Under the pieces are notes generated by a model. The model was given only the letters and a program-made list of their open reading frames with translations. It searched no databases and was not told the DNA's origin. From Myxococcus qinghaiensis (GTDB lineage Bacteria > Myxococcota > Myxococcia > Myxococcales > Myxococcaceae), in NCBI RefSeq assembly GCF_024198215.1, contig NZ_JAKCFA010000029.1, positions 1-64,000 of the forward strand: DNA of 64,000 bases, read 5' to 3'. This document shows, in pieces, positions 16,088 through 23,454 of this stretch (its first letter is position 1; each line of letters opens with the position of its first letter). A program made the translations under genes and the position numbers.

Positions 16088-17380
16088 ATGCGCCACCTGC
16101 TCCGCCCCCTCGCCCTGCTCGCGCTCCTCTCGACGGGCTGCGAGCGAAGACCCGAAGACCCCATCTTCGTCTATGGCCGGCTGAAACACCTGGACGGCTC
16201 GCCGAGCGTCGACACGCCGCTGACGCTGGAGCGCAAGGTGCACCTGCGCGCGGGCATCCCCGACCCGGCTTCGGAGGGTCCGTTCGAGCCCTACCTGGAG
16301 AGCCGCAGCGGACGCGCGGGGGACTTCACGCTGGAGGTCCTCTACGGCGACTCCATCGACGAGGGCTTCTCCGACTTCGTCCAGTATCGCTTCCGCGTCA
16401 CCGCGCCGCTGGAGGACGGCCACGGCGTCTACAGCTCGTTCGTCTTCTATGACGACGTGGAGCTGCCCACGCTGCGGCCCTGGGCAACCCACCTCGCGCT
16501 GAGCCAGGGCACGGAAGGCCCCGAGCTGTCCTTCGACGCCGCGCCGCCTCCGCCTCCGCTGCCCGCCTCCGCGAAGCTCCCTGAAATCTACTTCCACGAC
16601 AATGGTGACCCGACGTACGTCGAGCCCCTCACCCCGTACCCGGTGGTGCAGCTCCACGGCCCGGGAGGCCGCGTGTGGGAGGCACATGACGCCGCGTCAC
16701 CCTGGAGGCCCCATCCGTATCTCCTGGAGGACTTCCCGGGCGTGGAGGCCCAGGTGCGCGCGGTGACGCTGGGCTCGTGGAACTTCTATCCGCTGGCCGC
16801 GAACAGCAGCAACGTGTCGTACCGCGTGGAGTGGCGGAGCCCTCGCCTGCCCGTCCCCACCGGGACGCTGCGCCCCATCAGCCGAGGCACCTCCTGCGGG
16901 CCGTCTCCCACGGGTGCGCCGTGTCCGTATACGGATGGCTCGCTCCTCCTCATGCGGACGGACCCGGACCACGACAACACCGGCGTGAGCGGCGTGACAC
17001 TCGAATGGGAGACACCCATCCGTCCCCGGCGCGCCGTCATCCGGAACCTGGAGGTGCTGGCGGGCTACGCGCCCGTCATGCAGGTCCTCGTGGAGGGCAG
17101 CCTGGAGGGTGCCGCCTGGTCGACGCTCGCGGAGGTTGCCTATCGGAACTTCGACCCGGACGACCCCCATGGGCCCGTGTTCTCCACCACGCTCGATTCG
17201 ACGGAGGCGGACAGCCCCTACGGAGACGGGCCGTTGGATGTGCAGCGCAAGGCGCGCTTCCTCGACGTGCCGCTCTCGGGCGACGCTCCCGCTCGACGGG
17301 TGCGCTTGCAGGTGAAGTCGCCGGACGGGACGGCCGTCTTCTTCATCTACGCGCTCGCCGAGCTGTCCATCTTCGAATAG
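16088..17380 (+). CDS. Uncharacterised lipoprotein in an operon with the TonB-dependent receptor
   Basis: 430-residue predicted lipoprotein. The signal peptide RPLALLALLSTGC carries a lipobox with Cys18. The mature part is mostly beta: an N-terminal region (RLKHLDGSPSVDTPLTLERK) resembling a small extracellular beta domain, a proline-rich PPPPPLPASAK hinge around 156-165, and a C-terminal domain with ARRVRLQVKSPDGTAVFFIY resembling a galactose-binding/discoidin sandwich. It begins one base after the receptor stop. Partner lipoproteins next to TonB-dependent receptors often capture the substrate on the surface (as SusD-like proteins do), but this one has no recognisable SusD fold. The substrate is unknown. 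Confidence 0.6.
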   Translation: MRHLLRPLALLALLSTGCERRPEDPIFVYGRLKHLDGSPSVDTPLTLERKVHLRAGIPDPASEGPFEPYLESRSGRAGDFTLEVLYGDSIDEGFSDFVQYRFRVTAPLEDGHGVYSSFVFYDDVELPTLRPWATHLALSQGTEGPELSFDAAPPPPPLPASAKLPEIYFHDNGDPTYVEPLTPYPVVQLHGPGGRVWEAHDAASPWRPHPYLLEDFPGVEAQVRAVTLGSWNFYPLAANSSNVSYRVEWRSPRLPVPTGTLRPISRGTSCGPSPTGAPCPYTDGSLLLMRTDPDHDNTGVSGVTLEWETPIRPRRAVIRNLEVLAGYAPVMQVLVEGSLEGAAWSTLAEVAYRNFDPDDPHGPVFSTTLDSTEADSPYGDGPLDVQRKARFLDVPLSGDAPARRVRLQVKSPDGTAVFFIYALAELSIFE

Positions 17381-17479
17381 GGCGCGCGGCCCCAATCACC
17401 CTGGAGAGCAGGTTGCCGCGTGGGGGACACGTGCTGACGTTCCGCGAGGAAAGCCACACTGCCTTGAAGGAGCAGGCCC

Positions 17480-18079
17480 TTGCGTACGATTCCCTCGAAG
17501 AAGATGTCCCTGTTGTCGGAAACCGAAGCCCGGCTCGTGTTGTCCAGCGCGCCCCGCAACGTCACGGAGCTGTCCACCCGCGAGCTGCGCGGTCGCATCC
17601 AACGCGCTCGCCGGCTGATGACCAAGTACGAGGACATGGCGCGCCGTCAGAAGCGTGAGGCGATGGGCCGGCGACAGCCGACCCGCTCCCGGCGCGCCGA
17701 GGGCAATGCCAACACGATGCGCAAGGCCATGTACTTCCGTCAGGCCATGATGCGCTTCGAGAAGCGTCTGGCCATGATGGAGCGCCGCGAGGAGATGGAG
17801 GCCCGGCGCATGCGTGCCACGCGCAAGATGGGCACCGCGCGGAGGGCTACCCGCAAGGCGCCGTCGGTCCGTCGGGCCACGCGAGCCACCGGGGGCCGCA
17901 AGCCCGTGCGCCGCGCGCGCACCGCCGGCCGCACCGCCACCACGTCCATGCGCGCGACGAGGGCCCAGCGCGCCAAAGGGGGGGCGCGCAAGCAGCAGCG
18001 CATTGGCGCCGTCCGTCGCAACGCTCACACCACCTCCCGCAACCGCCGCACCCAGGCCCGGAGCGACAGCCGGCGCTGA
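17480..18079 (+). CDS. Highly basic, Met- and Arg-rich histone-like protein
   Basis: 199-residue protein with an extreme Arg/Ala/Thr composition and many methionines. The TTG start at 17480 is supported by AAGGAG eight bases upstream; an ATG at 17504 lies downstream without a good site. Residues about 1-40 are ordinary (MSLLSETEARLVLSSAPRNV), followed by a long charged helix (TMRKAMYFRQAMMRFEKRLA, MMERREEMEARRMR) and a disordered tail of about 85 residues with repeated RR, AR and TR units (ARRATRKAPSVRRATRATGG). The tail resembles the C-termini of histone-H1-like proteins, so binding to DNA or RNA is likely. No enzymatic domain is visible. Confidence 0.6.
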   Translation: MRTIPSKKMSLLSETEARLVLSSAPRNVTELSTRELRGRIQRARRLMTKYEDMARRQKREAMGRRQPTRSRRAEGNANTMRKAMYFRQAMMRFEKRLAMMERREEMEARRMRATRKMGTARRATRKAPSVRRATRATGGRKPVRRARTAGRTATTSMRATRAQRAKGGARKQQRIGAVRRNAHTTSRNRRTQARSDSRR

Positions 18080-18233
18080 AGCGTGCGCGTTCCGCATCGG
18101 AGGGGCGACGGAAATGCTCGCCCACTTCTCGCATATCGTCTGGTGACGAGATGCCTCTCACGGTGAGGGGTATTCCCAGGCCCTCGCGCCGCGCGGCGAG
18201 GGGAACTCCAGCGCCATCCCGTTGCTTCCGGCA

Positions 18234-18256
18234 CCGAATGGAATGTCTCCATTCGG
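18234..18256 (+). promoter_or_regulatory. Inverted repeat upstream of the metalloprotease gene
   Basis: Perfect 9-base arms CCGAATGGA and TCCATTCGG are separated by ATGTC, 16 bases before the ATG at 18273 and immediately upstream of the GGAG ribosome-binding site. It could be an operator, or an mRNA hairpin that adjusts translation. A second weaker hairpin (CCCTCGC...GCGAGGG) lies at 18181-18202. Confidence 0.4.
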
Positions 18257-18272
18257 GAGTCTGGAGCGCGTC

Positions 18273-20543
18273 ATGTCCCGTTGGAGTGTCCCCAAGCGCT
18301 GTCCGTGGTGGAGTGCCCTGTCCCTGGCGGTGGCCCTGAGCACGGGCTGTGGAGAAGCACCGAGCGCCTCCGTCCCGGCACCTCCGGAGGCCGTCCTCCC
18401 GGTGGAGCTGGGTGAGGCCATCCTCGCCGTGCCGCGTGAGCTGAGCACCGCGCAGCGCCAGGTGCTCACCCAGCGGCTCCAAGGCGTGATGGACCCCACG
18501 GGGAGCGGCTTCTATCTGGCCCTGCGCAAGAGCGAGCTGAACGCGAAGTGGTTCCTGTCCGCGTACTCCAAGCAGCGCCACCCTGGCGGAATCCTCGGCG
18601 GCGCGGGGGCGTCGCTGGGCACGCGGGTGGTCAGCTTCAAGGAGCAGAACGGCAAGCTGTTCGTCTTCGACGTCGACGACCGCAAGCAACTGAGCGACGT
18701 GTTCGACCCCGAGGTCCTCGTCGAGGCCTACCCCATCATCCGCGACCATGGCCCGTTCAACCGTCTGCCGGGCTCCAGTCAGTACGTGCTCATCGACCCG
18801 ACGGCGGGCCTCAACCGCTTCGGTGTGCTGGGCGACACCGCGGGCGCGACGGGCGTCCACTTCCAGGTGGAGCTGAGCTTCGCGCAGCGCTTCCGCCGCC
18901 TCTCCGACGGCATCACCTTCGAGCAGGTGTACACCGGCTACGCGGACCTGCCTGACGCACTGGCGACCGATTTCCTGGAGCCCAACGTCTTCCGTGCCTC
19001 GGGCACGCTGGGCATCGCGCTGCGACGGTACTCGGAGGGCCCGGGCTATACGCCCACGCCCATGCCCGCGCGTGAGTACTACCTGCGCAGCGCGGCGCGG
19101 CTGGTTCCGAACGCCGCGGGTACGACGGAGTACGTGGCGACGAAGTGGAACATCCACCCGGGCATGACGCCCATCCGGTGGCACATCAGCCGGGACATCC
19201 TCACGCTGCAACAGGACCCGCGCTTCCAGGACTACGACCTGGTCGGCACGGTGAAGCGCGGCATCGAGGGCTGGAACTCGGTGTTCGGCTTCCCGGTGCT
19301 GGAGGCCGTCGTCGCGGATGAATCCGTGAGCTTCGCCGACGATGACAAGAACGTCTTCATCTTCGACACCGACGAGCTGATGCCCTTCGTCTTCGCGGAC
19401 TCGCGCACCAATCCCAACACGGGAGAGATTCGCGGCGCGAGCATCTACTTCGCGGCGAGCTTCATCCTGTTCGCCGAGAGCGAGTTCGAGGACGACGCGG
19501 GCATGGAGCCGCTGGTCTCCGAGCCGGAGCCGGCGTCACATCCCGCGCCCCAGATGTCGTGGTCGGGGATGCGGAGCCAGCCGCTGTGTGATTTGGACAC
19601 CGCCGCCTCGCGCAAGCGGAGCACGGGGGCTCGGCGGCAGCTCACGGGGTTGACCCGGAAGGAGAAGGTGGAGCGCTTCCTCACGCACAACGTGTTGCAT
19701 GAGATTGGCCACACGCTCGGGCTGCGACACAACTTCGCGGGCTCGCTCGCGCAGGATGGGAGCCCCGGCGGGCTCGTGACGTCCTCGGTGATGGAGTACG
19801 TGGACACGCAGGACACGGTCCATGCGATTGAGCCGGGCCCGTTCGACGTGCAGGCCGTGCGGTATCTCCATGGCCTGTCGTCCCAGCTCCCCGTGCCCGC
19901 GTTCTGCCCGGCCGAGGAGACGCGCACGGACCCGAACTGCAACCAATATGACCGCTTCGATGACCCGCTCACCGAGTGGTACGGCCCCGCGCTCCAGAGC
20001 GGTCAGGTCTTCATGTTGACGAGCACGTCCACCTGGGAGCGGCTGGCGTCGTACTTCAACGGGCGCATCAACCCCGTCCTCCAGTTCGTGCGCGCGGGGA
20101 CTCCGGCGGCGCAGGTCTCCGCTTATGGACTGGCGATGGAGAAGGTCCGCCCGCCGCTGGTGATTCCCCCGGGCTCGCGCGCGGACTATCCGGCGCGCGC
20201 GGATGAGCTGGCCCGGCGCACGCTCGCGCGGCTGTACCTGGACCCGACGACGAGCCGGGGCTCGTTCACCGCCAACCCGCCCACGACACCCGCGCTGATG
20301 GCGCAGGTGCTCGCGGACGTCGAGGGCATCCTGCTCAACACGGATGGCGTGCGGAGCTACCCGGCGCGACGGACGATGGTGGACATCCTCAAGGCCCAGC
20401 AGTCGCTGGCGGCGTACACGCTCTTGAGCAACGCGCATGACGTGCTGACCGCCAGCCTCCCGACACTGCCCGCCGACGAGCGCTTGCAGACGAGGGATTT
20501 GGTGGCCCGCATCTCCGCGGCCATGTCGCCCTACTACCGCTGA
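18273..20543 (+). CDS. Zinc-dependent metalloprotease lipoprotein (DUF4953/DUF5117-like)
   Basis: 756-residue predicted lipoprotein: signal peptide WWSALSLAVALSTGC with a lipobox Cys, using the ATG at 18273 behind GGAGCGCGTC. The C-terminal half has the complete zincin signature HEIGHTLGLRH (about 476-486) and a downstream Met-turn-like SSVMEY, so it binds catalytic zinc and should cleave peptides. The N-terminal half (SGFYLALRKSELNAKWFLSA, FDVDDRKQLSDVF) matches the propeptide-like region seen in zincins annotated with DUF5117 and DUF4953. It is expected at the cell surface or in the periplasm. The substrate is unknown. An inverted repeat lies just before its ribosome-binding site, and a strong hairpin terminator follows its stop. 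Confidence 0.8.
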   Translation: MSRWSVPKRCPWWSALSLAVALSTGCGEAPSASVPAPPEAVLPVELGEAILAVPRELSTAQRQVLTQRLQGVMDPTGSGFYLALRKSELNAKWFLSAYSKQRHPGGILGGAGASLGTRVVSFKEQNGKLFVFDVDDRKQLSDVFDPEVLVEAYPIIRDHGPFNRLPGSSQYVLIDPTAGLNRFGVLGDTAGATGVHFQVELSFAQRFRRLSDGITFEQVYTGYADLPDALATDFLEPNVFRASGTLGIALRRYSEGPGYTPTPMPAREYYLRSAARLVPNAAGTTEYVATKWNIHPGMTPIRWHISRDILTLQQDPRFQDYDLVGTVKRGIEGWNSVFGFPVLEAVVADESVSFADDDKNVFIFDTDELMPFVFADSRTNPNTGEIRGASIYFAASFILFAESEFEDDAGMEPLVSEPEPASHPAPQMSWSGMRSQPLCDLDTAASRKRSTGARRQLTGLTRKEKVERFLTHNVLHEIGHTLGLRHNFAGSLAQDGSPGGLVTSSVMEYVDTQDTVHAIEPGPFDVQAVRYLHGLSSQLPVPAFCPAEETRTDPNCNQYDRFDDPLTEWYGPALQSGQVFMLTSTSTWERLASYFNGRINPVLQFVRAGTPAAQVSAYGLAMEKVRPPLVIPPGSRADYPARADELARRTLARLYLDPTTSRGSFTANPPTTPALMAQVLADVEGILLNTDGVRSYPARRTMVDILKAQQSLAAYTLLSNAHDVLTASLPTLPADERLQTRDLVARISAAMSPYYR

Positions 20544-20552
20544 CCCGTGTCA

Positions 20553-20587
20553 CGAGCCCGGCAAGGTGGAATCACTTGTCGGGCTCG
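20553..20587. terminator. Bidirectional hairpin terminator
   Basis: Arms CGAGCCCGGCAA (20553-20564) and TTGTCGGGCTCG (20576-20587) pair over 12 positions with a single G-T wobble and an 11-base loop. It lies between two convergent genes. There is no T-run, as usual in GC-rich genomes. Confidence 0.6.
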
Positions 20588-20652
20588 CCTCCGGCTCCAA
20601 GCCACTCCAGCGACGAGTCGCGGACGCTGTCCGGCCTCCTGAGCCCTTCGTC

Positions 20653-23244
20653 TCAGGCCCGGCGACGCCGCGTCAGCGCGGTGAGCCCCCCGAGCGCAAG
20701 CATCAGCCACACCGCCATCGCGCCAGGACCCGAGGCACTGCATCCGCCGCCACTGACGAGCGGCTGCTCCGAGTTCCCCGCATCCGGCACGAACGGGCCC
20801 GCATCCGTCTCACCCGGTCCCGCGTCGGGAGTGCCCGGCCCGGCATCCGGAGGCTTGGACAGCGTGCTCTCATCCAGGTACGCGCCGCACGCCGGGTCCG
20901 CCGTGCCGTCCGCGCGGTGCGCCAGCGCGAGCGCGTACGCCCCCGCGCCGAAGCCCACCATCGGCACGTTGAACTTGTACGTGCCGTTCAGCTCGTCATA
21001 CGTCTCCGACACCGCGAGGTAGTTCTTCAGCGACTGGTCCGTCACCCACTTCATCACCCGCTCCGCGCGCTCCGGGTTGCCCGCCATCCGGTGCGCCATC
21101 GCGCCCCGCAGGCTGACGATGACCCACTCCGCGCTGTCGTACTCGCTGCCCCACGGGCTCATGTCCGCGCCGCCCGTGTGGTCATAGCGGTCATCGTTGC
21201 GAGACCAGCCCGCGCCCGCCGGCGACGACAGCCGCAGGTCCAACCCGCGAATCGTCTCCCGGGCAATCTTCCCCGCCGGGTCGAACAGCTCGAACGCGAA
21301 CGCGTCAAACACCGCCGAGTCCCAGTACCCCCGGCCCGACCTCAGCTCCTCCAGGTTGGAGGCCAGCGCGAAGTTGCTGTCCGTCAGCTTCTCCGCCATG
21401 GCACGGCGGATGGACTCGCCCGCGGCGCGGTAGCGCGTCGCACGCTCGGCGTCGCCCACGCGCTCGGCCAGCACCGCCGCGTCGCACAGGCCGCGCGCCG
21501 CGGTCAGGCTCGTGTACGCCCACGCGCGCTGCCGCCCGTTCCAGTGCGTCTCCCAGATGGACGAGTCCGGACGGATGAGCCCCGTCTCCGGGTCGATGAT
21601 GGCCACCAGCGCGTCGCCCACCTTCGTCGACACCGTCGGCCAGTACTGGTTCACCAGCGTCAGGTCCCCCGTGGTGCGCTCGTAGTGCCGCAGCGCCCAG
21701 AGGAAGAGGCCGAAGCCGTCGAACTCCAGGTTGGGCCCCGCCTCGTTGAAGTCCGTCTCCTCCACGCCAAACCCGTGGTAGCGCGTGAGCGTGATGATGT
21801 ACGGCGGCATCGAGTACGGCTGCAGCTCGCGCCAGTTCTGGAACCGACCGCTGTCCGCGTTCAGGTAGTACGCCAGTGCCTCGCGCGCGTCGCTGCGCAT
21901 GCCCAGCGTGGCCATCGCCGCCGCCGCGTAGGCGCCGTCTCGAATCCACGCGTACGTCCACTGGCCCGGCGGGAGGCTCGCCAGCACCGCGCCCTTGCCC
22001 GCGTGCTTCACCATGCCCGGCAGCGTCGCCGGCGCGCCATTGGGCGCCTTGAAGCGCGTCAGGCGCGTCTCGCCGTCCCGGGTCAGGAACTCGCGCATGA
22101 ACGTCTCGCTCTCGCGGACCTGCGCCATGTGCATCACCACCGCCGACTGGCGCACCAGCGCCTCCTCGTTCTCCACCACGCCCGTCGGCACCTTCACCGT
22201 GTCCGTCTGGAACGTCGCCCAGCGCGCGACCTCCGCCTCCACCAGCGCCTTCGCGTCCAGCGCGCCCACGTAGTCCGACAGCCACTGCCGCGCGGTGGCC
22301 GTGCCCTCGGGATTGCCGAAGTGCACGAAGGCCACGCCCGCCCACTTCTCCGCGCCCGCCGCGATGTCACCCAGGTTGAACTGGTACGCCGTGGCCCAGC
22401 CCGTCCCCGCCGCCGGCGGCGCCGTGAACTCCTGCAGGTCCTGCTGCCCTCCGCCCTGCACCACGTTGAAGCCGTTGGCCGCTCCCGTCGCCGCCGACAG
22501 CCACGCCGCCTTCCGGGTCACCGCCCCCAGCGGCCGTCCCACCACCACGCCCGCGAAGCCCTTCTCCACGAAGTCGTTGCCGCTGACCTCCACCGTCTCG
22601 CCGTTCTCGTCCAGGTCCGCCATCACTCCGGGCCGACCGAAGCCGACGTGGAAGTTGTGGAGCGAGAACACGCTCACCCCCGTGGACGCCGCCGCGCCCG
22701 TGTTGCGCACGCGCACCGCCATCACGAACGAGGCGTGCGGGACGGACTGGGGCGCGAAGACATACGTCGTCACCTCCAGCGTCCCCACCCGCTGCACCAT
22801 CGTCGCCAGGCCCGTGCCGCCCGTCTTCCCAGGCCCCCACGCCGCATAGCCGCTGGCGTCCAGGTCCGCGTCCTGCGTGCTCAGCCAGCGCTGCGTCCCG
22901 CCCGAGCGCAGGCCGAAGAACGCGTCGAACAACACGTCGCGCGCGTGCACCACCTGCGGCTGGCCGCGCACGAAGACGTCGCTGCCCGCCGCGTCGATGA
23001 CGGGCTCCTCCGTCGCGAAGAGGTGCTCGCGGAAGTGCGACACCTTCTTCTGCTCCAAATCCAGCATCACCGCGCCGTGCCCGTTCGACGACGGCAGCTT
23101 CAGGAAGGTGCGCTTGACGGCGACCTCCGCGCGCGCGTCCGACGTCAGGCCACACAGCAGGGAGGTCAGGAAGAGGGCCACGGCACGCGCGACGCTCGAA
23201 GTCGCACGGCCAGGGCCATGACACGGGTGGGGGAAACGCTTCAT
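20653..23244 (-). CDS. Secreted GH15-like glucoamylase with a MYXO-CTERM tail
   Basis: 863-residue exported enzyme resembling glycoside hydrolase family 15. The start is ATG 23244, followed by a signal peptide (AVALFLTSLLCGLTSDARA). An N-terminal beta-sandwich precedes the (alpha/alpha)6 barrel, with WTYAWIRDGAYAAAAM, NLEFDGFGLFLWAL and SSIWETHWNGRQRAWAY; the Glu in WET corresponds to the catalytic acid of the family. After the barrel come four DAG units (PDAGPGTPDAGPGETDAGP), then GGGCSASGPGA, a hydrophobic segment and RRRRA. That Cys-TM-Arg tail is the MYXO-CTERM sorting signal, processed by myxosortase and giving surface attachment. Likely substrates are alpha-glucans or trehalose-like sugars; this is inference. 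Confidence 0.8.
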   Translation of the reverse strand: MKRFPHPCHGPGRATSSVARAVALFLTSLLCGLTSDARAEVAVKRTFLKLPSSNGHGAVMLDLEQKKVSHFREHLFATEEPVIDAAGSDVFVRGQPQVVHARDVLFDAFFGLRSGGTQRWLSTQDADLDASGYAAWGPGKTGGTGLATMVQRVGTLEVTTYVFAPQSVPHASFVMAVRVRNTGAAASTGVSVFSLHNFHVGFGRPGVMADLDENGETVEVSGNDFVEKGFAGVVVGRPLGAVTRKAAWLSAATGAANGFNVVQGGGQQDLQEFTAPPAAGTGWATAYQFNLGDIAAGAEKWAGVAFVHFGNPEGTATARQWLSDYVGALDAKALVEAEVARWATFQTDTVKVPTGVVENEEALVRQSAVVMHMAQVRESETFMREFLTRDGETRLTRFKAPNGAPATLPGMVKHAGKGAVLASLPPGQWTYAWIRDGAYAAAAMATLGMRSDAREALAYYLNADSGRFQNWRELQPYSMPPYIITLTRYHGFGVEETDFNEAGPNLEFDGFGLFLWALRHYERTTGDLTLVNQYWPTVSTKVGDALVAIIDPETGLIRPDSSIWETHWNGRQRAWAYTSLTAARGLCDAAVLAERVGDAERATRYRAAGESIRRAMAEKLTDSNFALASNLEELRSGRGYWDSAVFDAFAFELFDPAGKIARETIRGLDLRLSSPAGAGWSRNDDRYDHTGGADMSPWGSEYDSAEWVIVSLRGAMAHRMAGNPERAERVMKWVTDQSLKNYLAVSETYDELNGTYKFNVPMVGFGAGAYALALAHRADGTADPACGAYLDESTLSKPPDAGPGTPDAGPGETDAGPFVPDAGNSEQPLVSGGGCSASGPGAMAVWLMLALGGLTALTRRRRA

Positions 23245-23454
23245 GCGGCGGATTCTGGAGCGCTTCCCGCCCCGGGCCAACCCAGGACCTCCCATCCAGC
23301 GCGAACCAAGGGTGCCCGAGGACCCGTCGCGCCAGGCCGCAACCCGAGTCAGCCACTCGTGTTACAGGTTCATCTTTGTCAGAATAAACAGACTTAACAG
23401 ATTTAGCGGAAATCTCCATCCAGGGCGAGCCGGAGGGTTCGCACAGGAGGTCGC
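23245..23454. other. Divergent intergenic region, promoters likely
   Basis: 210 bases separate the glucoamylase-like gene from the YVTN/cytochrome gene. The stretch 23360-23420 is unusually AT-rich for this window (TTTGTCAGAATAAACAGAC) and is the probable promoter zone. Exact promoter elements cannot be fixed by eye. Confidence 0.35.

Noticed and set aside
13552..16164. 870-residue - strand open frame opposite the TonB-dependent receptor
   Set aside because: His/Arg/Ala/Val low-complexity shadow; the + strand has a signal peptide, plug and barrel.
20566..23397. 943-residue + strand open frame opposite the glucoamylase-like gene
   Set aside because: Composition is Arg/His/Val-rich with no recognisable domain. 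The opposite strand has a complete GH15-like protein with signal and sorting sequences.
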